From CAZKCI01 sp964551475 (GTDB lineage: Bacteria > Auribacterota > Erginobacteria > Erginobacterales > CAZKCI01), in assembly GCA_964551475.1 (NCBI GenBank), contig CAZKCI010000003.1:1-59083 (forward strand): a stretch of DNA of 59,083 bases. Reading direction: 5' to 3'. Positions 7,666 through 14,751 of the stretch are shown in pieces. The position numbers and the translations under genes are program-made. How positions within the stretch are numbered: the stretch's first letter is position 1; each line of letters starts with the position of its first letter. The notes beneath the pieces were generated by a model. The model was given only the letters and a program-made list of their open reading frames with translations. It ran no database searches and had not been told where the DNA came from.

Positions 7666-8826
7666 TCACTTCCCCGCGGCGCCGAACAGCTCCTCCGCCC
7701 GGCGGAAGTGCTCGCGCCAGGAGGCGAGCACCCGGGCGGGGACCGCCCAGGTCAGGGGGGGGCGGTCGCTGAAGGCAATGCGGAGACTCGCCTCCTCCGC
7801 CCCGGAGAGGGCGGCGGCCAGCTCCGGACCGATGAGAAAGACGGCCTGGGTCCGCACCGTTCCCTCTCCGACGGAGCTCGCCGCCGACTCAAAGGGGGCG
7901 TCCTGAATGACGCCGGCAACCTTCGCCTGGAGGGGGACCTTGTCGAAGAAAAAGAAGGCCTCGCTCTCGACCGCCATGGTCAGACGGGCGGCCGACGATA
8001 TCTCCGGACCGGAGTCCAGGCGGATCTCCCGGAAGGGGCCGATCAGCCAGGCCTCCCGGGAAGACCGGTAAAAATCCTCTGGCGTTTGCGGATGCTGGGC
8101 CAGCGACTCCTGGAACAGCTCGATCTGGGAGGGAAGAAGCAGGGACTCGACGCTGAAAAAGCTCAAGAGCTCCGTCTGGCCGGAAAAGGAATCGTAGGTG
8201 ACGGTGGGCACGCCGGCGGCGAGAGGGCGGTCGACCGGGGCGGGCGTGCCCCGGGGGGCACGGGCCTGCAAAAAGAGGGCGGCGGAGTACGAGGATCCGG
8301 TCCCTCCGCGAGCACGGAGGAGGTTGGCGGCATCGGTCTTGCCGTTGTTGACCGCAAAATCAAGGGGGGTCCATCCGTTCTGCTTGTCCCGGGCGTTGAG
8401 ATCGGCGCCATGGGAAAGCAGGACCTCGATCACCGCCGTGTTCCCCTTATTCGCAGCGTAGTGGAGGGGAGCGCCGCCACAGGGATCGACGGCGAGCGGA
8501 TCGGCCCCCCGGGAGATCAGAAGCTCGGCCATATCCGGAAAATTGTACTGGGCGGACAGGTCGAGGGGTGAACGGCCGATCCGGTCGCGGGGGGCGATCG
8601 CCGCTCCTCTTTCCAGGAGCAGGATCACCATCTCCCCCTGGCGTCGGGAAACGGCATAATGGAGGGGAGTCCAACCGTAGTCGTCGGGAGCGTTGATGTC
8701 CTCTCCCGCCGAGATCAGTTCGTCCGCCCGCGGCCGGTCTCCCTCCGCGGCCGAGCGGCGGAGATCGGAAGCGCAGCCGAAAACAAACACCGAAGCCAGG
8801 ACCATGAGCGTGGCCGATCTTTTCAT
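7666..8826 (-). CDS. Ankyrin-repeat lipoprotein
   Basis: 386 residues from the ATG ending at 8826; the frame continues upstream, but only this start gives a lipoprotein signal (MKRSATLMVLASVFVFGC, lipidated Cys18). Ankyrin repeats fill about residues 20-180: DDYGWTPLHYAVSRRQGEM, DRIGRSPLDLSAQYN, DPCGGAPLHYAANKGN and QNGWTPLDFAVNNGKT, each followed by an LLxxGA segment. The C-terminal 200 residues have no motif I recognise; they look like a mixed alpha/beta globular domain (PQTPEDFYRSSREAWLIG...). It probably mediates protein contacts in the periplasm. The stop lies 24 bases upstream of the BrkB-cNMP gene, consistent with one operon. Confidence 0.85.
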   Translation of the reverse strand: MKRSATLMVLASVFVFGCASDLRRSAAEGDRPRADELISAGEDINAPDDYGWTPLHYAVSRRQGEMVILLLERGAAIAPRDRIGRSPLDLSAQYNFPDMAELLISRGADPLAVDPCGGAPLHYAANKGNTAVIEVLLSHGADLNARDKQNGWTPLDFAVNNGKTDAANLLRARGGTGSSYSAALFLQARAPRGTPAPVDRPLAAGVPTVTYDSFSGQTELLSFFSVESLLLPSQIELFQESLAQHPQTPEDFYRSSREAWLIGPFREIRLDSGPEISSAARLTMAVESEAFFFFDKVPLQAKVAGVIQDAPFESAASSVGEGTVRTQAVFLIGPELAAALSGAEEASLRIAFSDRPPLTWAVPARVLASWREHFRRAEELFGAAGK

Positions 8827-8933
8827 CGCATTATCTCCCCGGGCTATGTGCTTCGATCTAAGGGATTGCTTCGTCGTCCCTGCGGGACTCCTCGCCATGT
8901 CTCGGTTGCGCAAGCTATTTCCGAGGCAGCGCG

Positions 8934-9275
8934 CTAGCGGGTCCAGGAGGTGACCAGGCCGTTGGTGAATGTGATATCGGCCGGACCGGCGTTGTGTTCC
9001 CATCCCGGATAGGCCTCGTAGCGCCACAGCTCGATCCGCGTCTCCCTGTCCAGCGTCAGGCTGACGCCGGCGGGCTCGCCCCAGGAGGCCGCCACGTCGT
9101 CCTCGGTCATCCCGATCACGATCATTCCATCCCTGACCGCCTGGGAGACGGCGGGGCTGAGATCCGGATATTCCTCGATGTAGCTCTCCCGCCGGTTCTG
9201 GACGGAGGAGCACCCCGTCCACAGGAGAAACATCGCCGCGGCCAGGAGGCAGCGCCTACCGCCGATCGCCCTCAC
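8934..9275 (-). CDS. BamE (SmpA/OmlA)-like small lipoprotein
   Basis: 113 residues from a GTG that overlaps the stop of the upstream gene by 4 bases (GTGA). Signal MRAIGGRRCLLAAAMFLLWTGC gives a lipidated Cys. The mature part has the BamE hallmark GMTEDDVAASWGEPAGV (G-M-T-x-x-x-V-x-x-x-x-G-x-P) followed by a WRYEAYPG strand. BamE proteins support outer-membrane protein assembly, but short SmpA-like domains also occur in unrelated lipoproteins, so the role is uncertain. Translational coupling ties it to the deacetylase-like gene upstream. Confidence 0.8.
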   Translation of the reverse strand: MRAIGGRRCLLAAAMFLLWTGCSSVQNRRESYIEEYPDLSPAVSQAVRDGMIVIGMTEDDVAASWGEPAGVSLTLDRETRIELWRYEAYPGWEHNAGPADITFTNGLVTSWTR

Positions 9276-10459
9276 GGCGCCCCGGCCCCGGGGATGGTGA
9301 CGCTGATCTTGTCCTTGACCGGGAGGGACCCCCGCGTGATCACCCTCCCGTCCCGGTCCCGAACGACGTATTCCTTGATCCCGAAGGGAAACTTGAGGAA
9401 ACGAAGCCCCAGCTCCTCCAGGGGATAGGCGGTTTTGTTGGTGATCGTCACCTGGAAAACCTCCCCGTCCTTGCGCGTCTCCACCCGCATCCTCTCCCGC
9501 GCCAGCCACCAGCGTGAGAGCTCGCTCAGAGTGCACTGCCAGGTGTTCTCCTTCTGCACCGCGTCCAGAAATTTTTCCAGGAGCTGGAGCCTCTCCGGGC
9601 GGGCCACCTCGCCGATGTAGGTGTGGTAGACGAAGACTCCGTGCAGGGAATGGATCCGCTGGAAGAGGCGAACCGCCTTGCTAAACTTGAAGGTGGGGTC
9701 CACCTGGTCGGTGTACTCCAGCAGGTCGAATCCGTTGGGATGGTCGGGATAGAGCACTCCCCGGCTCAGGGAGGGGAAGAAGAGGGTGTAGGGGGTGGTG
9801 GGGGGGGCGAGCGCGTTGGCGGAATAGAGATAATCGCAGGTCTCGAGCACCCGGTAGGTCTCCCGGTTGATCATGAACTCCGGGGCGCGGAAGCCGGCCG
9901 GGGAGAATCCCAGGCGGGAGAGGAGGGCCTGGCCCTCCCCGATCCGGTCCTTCTGTTCGTCATAGCTGAGCTCCAGAAGCTCACCCCCGGTGGGGGCGCC
10001 CCGGGCGATGTCGTCGCCGTAGGTGTGGTAGGTCCCGCACTGGGCGATCTCGTGGCCGTCGGCGGCGAGTTCCTTGAGCTCCTCCGCGACCTCCGGCGAC
10101 CGGTCGAGGGGATAGGTCCGGAGATAGTCGGGGATGACGAAGAAGACACCGCGCACCTTCTTCTTCTTCAGAAAGTGGCGGAGGATGGCGATGTCGTCGA
10201 CCTGGCTCTTCCCTTCGATATAGTTGTTGGTGAAGACCGTCGCCGACTCGCAGCCGCGCGGATAGACATCCGCGAAGAGATAGCGGTTCTGGGTGAAGAC
10301 CAGGGGGAGGCCGTAGAGGTAGTCCTTGGAGATGTAGAAGGTGACGACAAAGATATAGACCAGGGCGGCGACGACGACGCCGAGGAAAAGGATGCCGATA
10401 TATTTGAGACGCCGGGCGGGCATGGGATCGGTTGCGGCTCCCTCTGATATCAGGGTCAT
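9272..10459 (-). CDS. Membrane-anchored polysaccharide-deacetylase (NodB-fold) family protein
   Basis: 395 residues from the ATG ending at 10459, preceded by GGAAGGGAA; a GTG 27 bases upstream is an alternative. One membrane helix lies at about 20-42, with the rest outside the cytoplasm. NodB-fold features are VRGVFFVIPDYL, GHEIAQCGTYHTY, the GFRAPEFMINRETY segment (R-x-P active-site arginine) and a late HGVFVYHTYIGE. The usual first motif TFDDG is replaced by FTNNYIEGKSQVDD, and the metal-binding H-x3-H appears as C-x3-H. It may therefore be an inactive or altered enzyme. The C-terminal 100 residues look like a beta domain. It is coupled to the BamE-like gene. Confidence 0.8.
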   Translation of the reverse strand: MTLISEGAATDPMPARRLKYIGILFLGVVVAALVYIFVVTFYISKDYLYGLPLVFTQNRYLFADVYPRGCESATVFTNNYIEGKSQVDDIAILRHFLKKKKVRGVFFVIPDYLRTYPLDRSPEVAEELKELAADGHEIAQCGTYHTYGDDIARGAPTGGELLELSYDEQKDRIGEGQALLSRLGFSPAGFRAPEFMINRETYRVLETCDYLYSANALAPPTTPYTLFFPSLSRGVLYPDHPNGFDLLEYTDQVDPTFKFSKAVRLFQRIHSLHGVFVYHTYIGEVARPERLQLLEKFLDAVQKENTWQCTLSELSRWWLARERMRVETRKDGEVFQVTITNKTAYPLEELGLRFLKFPFGIKEYVVRDRDGRVITRGSLPVKDKISVTIPGAGAP

Positions 10460-10523
10460 TTCCCTTCCGTGCGAGCTTGTGGACACTTTCTTCCGACAAC
10501 CAGTGCAGGCGCTTCCAGCCCCT

Positions 10524-11687
10524 TCACTTGTTGTGAGCGAAGTATTCCCGGACCAGCGCTTTCAGCATCTCCGGACGGCGGTGGAAGAGGCGCTTGAGCG
10601 TCCGCTTGGGGTGGTTGGCCAGCGCGTAGTGGGTGAGCAGGGGCAGGGCGATGGTGGTGTCGGTGTAGCAGACCACCGCGTCGGGGAGGCGGTGGGGATC
10701 GACCTTGCCCCAGGAGACCGCCTCGTGCGGGGTGGCGCCCGAGAGGCCCCCGGTGTCCGGCCGGGCGTCGGTGACCTGGAAGAAGTAGTCCTGGCCGACC
10801 TCCTTGATCCGCAGGATCTCCTGGATCTGGGGCTCGGTCTGGAGCATGAAGTTTTTGGGCGACCCTCCCCCCATCAGGACCACGGCGCTCTTGCCCCCCG
10901 AGCGCTTGGCGGCGAGCACGAAGGAGGTGGTCTCGTTGACGTCGATCGAGGGGTTGATCCGGAGCTTGTTCCCCTTCAGCTCCACGCCGGCCACGTTCAT
11001 CCCGATGGTGGAATCCCCGGGCGAAGAGGTGTAGAGGGGCACCCCGCAGCGGTAGGCGGCGGCCATCACCGAGACGTCCTTGAGCCCGTTCTTGCGCTCC
11101 CACTCCGCGGCGTAGCGGCCGATGTGGTGGTGGAGCTCGGCCGTCCCCATCTCCTTCTGGAACTCGGGCTGGACGAGGATGGAGCGGAGGATGTCGTCGG
11201 TCGCCATCAGGCAGTCGGTGTAGCCCAGGAGCACGTCGTAGATCCGGACCACGTCGTTCTTGCGCAGGTCGGCGTCGTCCACCAGGTGGCTGCCGACGTG
11301 GAGGGGGAAGTTGAAGGCGAAGTGGAGGTCGTGGTAGAGGTTGGCGCCGGTGGCCACGATCCAGTCCACGAAGCCGGCTTTGATCAGGGGAACGATCGCG
11401 GCGCCGCCGAGTCCGGCCGGCGTGAGCGCCCCGGCCAGGGACATCCCCACCGTGACGTCGGCCTCCAGCATCTTCTCGGCGAAGAGCTGGCATCCCTCCA
11501 TCAGGCGGGCGGAGTTGTAGGCGAGGAAGGCCCCCCTCATCAGGTCGGAGAGCTTCTCCTTGCCGGTGATCCCCTTGGGCATGATCCGCCGCCCGGAAAG
11601 GTAGCGGTGCTTGTGGGGGCACTTCTTCTTCATCAGCCAGTCCGGCGCCTCCGCCAGACTCTCGCGCATGCGATGCTCTCTTTTCAT
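10524..11687 (-). CDS. Deoxyhypusine synthase family protein (bacterial homospermidine-synthase-like)
   Basis: 387 residues; the ATG ending at 11687 has AAAAGGAGATAGACAGG before it, better than the longer ATG at 11717. The family uses NAD to move an aminobutyl group from a polyamine. The catalytic-lysine region is GGGSPKNFMLQ (Lys about 278), matching the GGG-x-x-K of eukaryotic enzymes. Other conserved parts are ADVTVGMSLAGALTPAGLGG, TGANLYHD, a TSSPGDSTIGMN stretch and EAVSWGK. Bacteria lack eIF5A, so in bacteria such proteins are thought to make homospermidine or related polyamines. The neighbouring ornithine decarboxylase on the same strand supports that. Confidence 0.88.
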   Translation of the reverse strand: MKREHRMRESLAEAPDWLMKKKCPHKHRYLSGRRIMPKGITGKEKLSDLMRGAFLAYNSARLMEGCQLFAEKMLEADVTVGMSLAGALTPAGLGGAAIVPLIKAGFVDWIVATGANLYHDLHFAFNFPLHVGSHLVDDADLRKNDVVRIYDVLLGYTDCLMATDDILRSILVQPEFQKEMGTAELHHHIGRYAAEWERKNGLKDVSVMAAAYRCGVPLYTSSPGDSTIGMNVAGVELKGNKLRINPSIDVNETTSFVLAAKRSGGKSAVVLMGGGSPKNFMLQTEPQIQEILRIKEVGQDYFFQVTDARPDTGGLSGATPHEAVSWGKVDPHRLPDAVVCYTDTTIALPLLTHYALANHPKRTLKRLFHRRPEMLKALVREYFAHNK

Positions 11688-11712
11688 CCTGTCTATCTCC
11701 TTTTCAAAATAT

Positions 11713-11788
11713 GCCATAAAGGCACGAAGAACCGAAACTGCAGATTTTTCTTTCTTCGTGTTCCTTCGTGTCTGGGTGCCTCAGTGGC
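11713..11788. repeat. Palindromic repeat, family C copy 1 (GGCACGAAG / CTTCGTG)
   Basis: GCC-x-TAAAGGCACGAAG on the left mirrors CTTCGTGTTCCTTCGTG...TCAGTGGC on the right. Related copies are at 20373-20453 and 29612-29695. It separates the deoxyhypusine-synthase-like gene from the decarboxylase. Confidence 0.75.
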
Positions 11789-11794
11789 GAATGG

Positions 11795-12922
11795 TTAGGG
11801 GATCATGACCACCCGGGCCGGGGGGATCCCGTTGAAATTGGTGGCGCTGGCCGTGGAGTAGGCGCCGACGTTCCTGGCCCAGACCAGGTCCCCGATCTCC
11901 AGATCCGGCAGGTCCTCCCCCCGGCTGATGATGTCGAGCGAGTCGCAGGTCGGTCCGGCCAGGGCGGAGAGGCGCGAGCGGCCGACGCCGAGGGCCCGGA
12001 ACTGATACTTGGCGTGGTCGAAGATCATGCCGGAGAGGCCGCCGTAGACGCCATCGTCGAGGTAATACCAGTGCTTGTTCTCCCGGATCGCCTTGCCGAT
12101 CACCCGGGCCACGAAGGTCCCGGCCGGCCCGGCGATGAAGCGTCCCGGCTCGGCGATCACGGTGAGATTGGGGTCGAGCAGGCGGTCGATCTCCCGGCCG
12201 ATCCCCCGCGCCATCTTCTCGAAGGGGTCCTCCTCGGCGTCGAAGTGGCGGATCGGGAAGCCGCCCCCGATGTCCACCAGATCCAGGGGGATCTGTTTCA
12301 AGCGGGCGTCCTGGACGATGATCGCCGTCATCTCCAGCGCCTCGACGTAGTTGCTCACGTTGGTGCACTGGGAGCCCACGTGGAAGCTCACGCCCACCGG
12401 CTTCAGCCCCAGCTTGTGGGCCTTGATCAGGAAGGGGATGGCGTCGGAGGGGTCCACGCCGAATTTGAGCGAGAGCTCCACGATCGAACCGATGTTGGGG
12501 ACCTTGATCCGGACCAACACCCGGCAGCCCGGCGCCTGGGCGGCGATCTTGTCCAGCTCGTATTCGCTGTCGAAGGTGGTGAGGTTCACGCCGGCCCGGC
12601 GGGCGGCGGAGAGCGCCGCGGCGGGCTTGATGGTGTTGGCGAAGATCAGCCGGTCGGGCGAGGCCCCCGCCGCCAGAGCCGACTCCATCTCCGCGGAGGA
12701 GGCCACGTCGAAACCGGCCCCGGCGGAAGAGAGGACCTTGAGGATCGCCGGGTGGGGGTTGGCCTTGATCGCGTAGTAGGGGTCCACCCGGGGCAGGGCC
12801 TTGCGGAAGCGGGCGAACTGGGCAAGGAGGGCCGAGCGGCTGACCGCGAGAAGAGGCGTGCCCTGCTTGCTCGCCAGCGTCTTGATCTGCTTCTGGAATG
12901 TCCGGGTGGAAACGGTGCTCAT
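11795..12922 (-). CDS. Ornithine decarboxylase-like PLP enzyme (group IV)
   Basis: 375 residues, a usual length for a short bacterial/archaeal-type ornithine/lysine decarboxylase. The PLP lysine is in YYAIKANP (K53). Further markers are GFDVASSAEM, SFHVGSQC, a DIGGGFP phosphate-binding loop, AEPGRF and GPTCDSLD, whose CDSLD carries the Cys and Asp that shape the ornithine site. It should make putrescine from ornithine in the cytoplasm. The next gene downstream on the same strand is the deoxyhypusine-synthase-like polyamine enzyme. A TATAAT box on this strand lies at 12947-12942. Confidence 0.88.
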   Translation of the reverse strand: MSTVSTRTFQKQIKTLASKQGTPLLAVSRSALLAQFARFRKALPRVDPYYAIKANPHPAILKVLSSAGAGFDVASSAEMESALAAGASPDRLIFANTIKPAAALSAARRAGVNLTTFDSEYELDKIAAQAPGCRVLVRIKVPNIGSIVELSLKFGVDPSDAIPFLIKAHKLGLKPVGVSFHVGSQCTNVSNYVEALEMTAIIVQDARLKQIPLDLVDIGGGFPIRHFDAEEDPFEKMARGIGREIDRLLDPNLTVIAEPGRFIAGPAGTFVARVIGKAIRENKHWYYLDDGVYGGLSGMIFDHAKYQFRALGVGRSRLSALAGPTCDSLDIISRGEDLPDLEIGDLVWARNVGAYSTASATNFNGIPPARVVMIP

Positions 12923-12941
12923 GAGAGGTTTTCCGCGGATG

Positions 12942-12947
12942 ATTATA
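12942..12947 (-). promoter_or_regulatory. Candidate -10 box (TATAAT) for the decarboxylase gene
   Basis: TATAAT on the minus strand, 20 bases before the start codon at 12922. The -35 region is not recognisable. It is one half of a divergent promoter region with the CorA-fusion gene. Confidence 0.4.
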
Positions 12948-13021
12948 CCCCATGACGCCGACTGAAGAAAACCGAAAGAAATCCGCGGCTTCAGTTAGCC
13001 CCGGCCAGGCTGGCCGGATTA

Positions 13022-13048
13022 AATATTCCGCGAATATTCTGGTATAAT
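13022..13048 (+). promoter_or_regulatory. Operator-like inverted repeat plus -10 box of the CorA-fusion gene
   Basis: AATATTC-CGC-GAATATT (13022-13038) is a perfect 7-base inverted repeat with a 3-base spacer in the -35 region. TATAAT follows at 13043-13048, only 7 bases before the ATG at 13056. The spacing predicts a leaderless or nearly leaderless mRNA controlled by a dimeric regulator. Confidence 0.5.
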
Positions 13049-13055
13049 CTGCTCG

Positions 13056-14477
13056 ATGAGCGAGCCCATGACACAACCGGCCGCCAGATCCGCATCTTTC
13101 CGCCGGGCCGTCTACGCTTTCTTCAGCGACGACCTGATGGTCCTCCTCGCCCTCCTCCTCATCCCGGCCACCGTCTTCCCTCTCCTCTTCACTTTTTCCG
13201 CTTTCACCCGGACGATCCTCACCGCGGTCAACTACTTCGTCATCTTCATGTTCACCGCCGAGTACGCCGGCAAGCTCGCCGTGGCCGAGCGCAGGCGGGA
13301 GTTCATCCTCGACCCCTGGCATCTCCTCGACCTCTTCATCATCCTCCTCGCCCTCCTCGACTTCGTCCCCATCATCCCCGGCGGCGGACGGGCCGCTCCC
13401 CTCCTGCGCCTGATCCGTCTGACCCGGGTCTTCGCCGTGGCCGGGCGGGCGGCCCGGCGGGCGACGCCCCAATCCCAGGCGGCCAGAGACGGCCCCACGG
13501 AGTCGCATTTAAAAGTCCGGGTCCTCCACCCCGATCTCTCCGTCAGCGCGCCTTCCCGGGATAAGCTGGCCGCTCTGGCCAGTGATCCCGGACCGGCCTG
13601 GATCGATCTGCAGGAGGTTTCCCGGTTCGACCTCGACCTGATCGCCGCCTCCTTCCGGATTCCCGCCTTCGAGATCCAGAACAAGGTGCTTAAGGACACC
13701 TTCCCCCAGGTCGACTACTACGATCAATTCACCAGCACCCTGATCCGGAACTCCCGCCTCCTGCGCGCCGGGGAGGGGGTCCGGGACCTTGCCATCTCCC
13801 GCGACAATGTTCTCATCGTCTGCTCCGGGGAGCGGATCGTCACCCTCTCCTCGGTCGGCCACGATCTTTTCGACCGCATCAGCACCGGAGGGCTGGAACC
13901 GGAAAAAGACGGGTTGGCCGCGAGAGTCTTCTACTCCATCCTCCAGCTCAAGAACCGTGACTGCGAGGAGATCCTCGACGCCATCGAGCAGAGGACCATT
14001 TTCCTGGAGGAACAAACGGTGGGGAGCCTGAAAAGGTCCTTTCTCGAGGAGACCTTCTTTCTCAAGCGGGAGGTCACCAACATTCACAACAGCCTCAGGC
14101 ATTTCAACCGTGCGCTGGGCGACCTCCGCCAGCGCAATGCCTCCCTGACCTCGCTGGGGAGCGACTACGCCATCCTCTTCAAAAAACTCGCCGACGAAGC
14201 CGCCACCCTCCACGAGATCTCGGACAACACGCTGGAGCGGCTCGTCTCCCTGATCGATCTCTACATCAACACCGTCTCCCTGGACATGAACCGGGTGATG
14301 CGCATGCTCGCCATCATCACCTGCCTGGGGCTGATCCCCTCGATCATCGGGGCGCTTCTGGGCATGAACCTGATCGGCAACCCCTGGCACGCCTCGATCT
14401 ACGAGGTCTGCCTCCTCCTCTCCCTCGTCCTCCTGGTCGCCTTCTACGCCTTCTGGAAGAAGGGCTGGTTCCGCTAG
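13056..14477 (+). CDS. Voltage-sensor-like domain fused to a CorA-type divalent cation channel
   Basis: 473 residues. Residues about 20-135 match S1-S4 of voltage-gated ion channels: FTAEYAGKLAVAERRREF (S2 acidic end), DPWHLLDLFIILLALLDF (S3) and an S4-like helix LLRLIRLTRVF with Arg at every third position. No S5-P-S6 pore follows. Residues about 155-473 are CorA-like: a soluble alpha/beta part, a long stalk helix, then two helices with the signature GMN at about 436-438 (ALLGMNLIG) and a basic C-terminus KKGWFR. CorA pentamers conduct Mg2+/Co2+/Ni2+. A voltage sensor joined to it suggests membrane-potential control. It faces the decarboxylase divergently. No Shine-Dalgarno site is seen. Confidence 0.88.
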   Translation: MSEPMTQPAARSASFRRAVYAFFSDDLMVLLALLLIPATVFPLLFTFSAFTRTILTAVNYFVIFMFTAEYAGKLAVAERRREFILDPWHLLDLFIILLALLDFVPIIPGGGRAAPLLRLIRLTRVFAVAGRAARRATPQSQAARDGPTESHLKVRVLHPDLSVSAPSRDKLAALASDPGPAWIDLQEVSRFDLDLIAASFRIPAFEIQNKVLKDTFPQVDYYDQFTSTLIRNSRLLRAGEGVRDLAISRDNVLIVCSGERIVTLSSVGHDLFDRISTGGLEPEKDGLAARVFYSILQLKNRDCEEILDAIEQRTIFLEEQTVGSLKRSFLEETFFLKREVTNIHNSLRHFNRALGDLRQRNASLTSLGSDYAILFKKLADEAATLHEISDNTLERLVSLIDLYINTVSLDMNRVMRMLAIITCLGLIPSIIGALLGMNLIGNPWHASIYEVCLLLSLVLLVAFYAFWKKGWFR

Positions 14478-14490
14478 CCGCCGGATCGCG

Positions 14491-14521
14491 GCCCCGATCG
14501 ATGCTCAGATTCGATCGGGGC
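14491..14521 (+). terminator. Hairpin downstream of the CorA-fusion gene
   Basis: 11-base arms GCCCCGATCGA and TCGATCGGGGC with a 9-base loop begin 13 bases after the stop. There is no U-tract, so this is a possible terminator only. The remaining gap to 14650 holds GGGAGGGGC / GCCCCGAT repeats and no gene. Confidence 0.4.
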
Positions 14522-14560
14522 TCCCACATCAGCGCACAGCGAGCAGTCGCAGGTTGATTT

Positions 14561-14620
14561 TGTGGGAGGGGCGTCTCGCCTGCCCCGATGACATTTATAT
14601 GTATATCAAAATCGGGGCCC
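14561..14620. repeat. Palindromic repeat, family D copy 1 (TGTGGGAGGGGC...GCCCCGAT)
   Basis: TGTGGGAGGGGCGTCTCGCC-TGCCCCGAT is closely related to 25941-25975 (TGTGGGAGGGGCATTCCTGCCCCGAT). It lies between the CorA-fusion terminator and the next family A repeat. Confidence 0.6.
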
Positions 14621-14650
14621 CGATCCATTTGCCGGGCCGGCGGAGGCCCG

Positions 14651-14751
14651 GCATTTTCAACAGACGATCGAATAGGATGGAATAGGATACAGACGGCCAG
14701 CCGGGCCCATCCTATTCAATCCTATTCAATCGTCTGTTAGATTCTTTGGCC
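14651..14751. repeat. Long imperfect palindrome, family A copy 2, overlapping the wecB 3' end
   Basis: It is the same sequence as 400-500 with few substitutions. The wecB reading frame ends inside it: the last residues RRLNRIE and the stop (14712-14714) are encoded by the right arm of the palindrome. Confidence 0.85.

Noticed and set aside
8827..9222. N-terminal extension of the ankyrin lipoprotein frame
   Set aside because: It lacks homology-like sequence, overlaps the BamE-like gene, and the downstream ATG gives a perfect lipoprotein signal.
11781..13508. 575-codon minus-strand frame spanning the decarboxylase and the start of the CorA fusion
   Set aside because: It overlaps two genes with solid family motifs in other frames and has an R/G/P/A-only composition.
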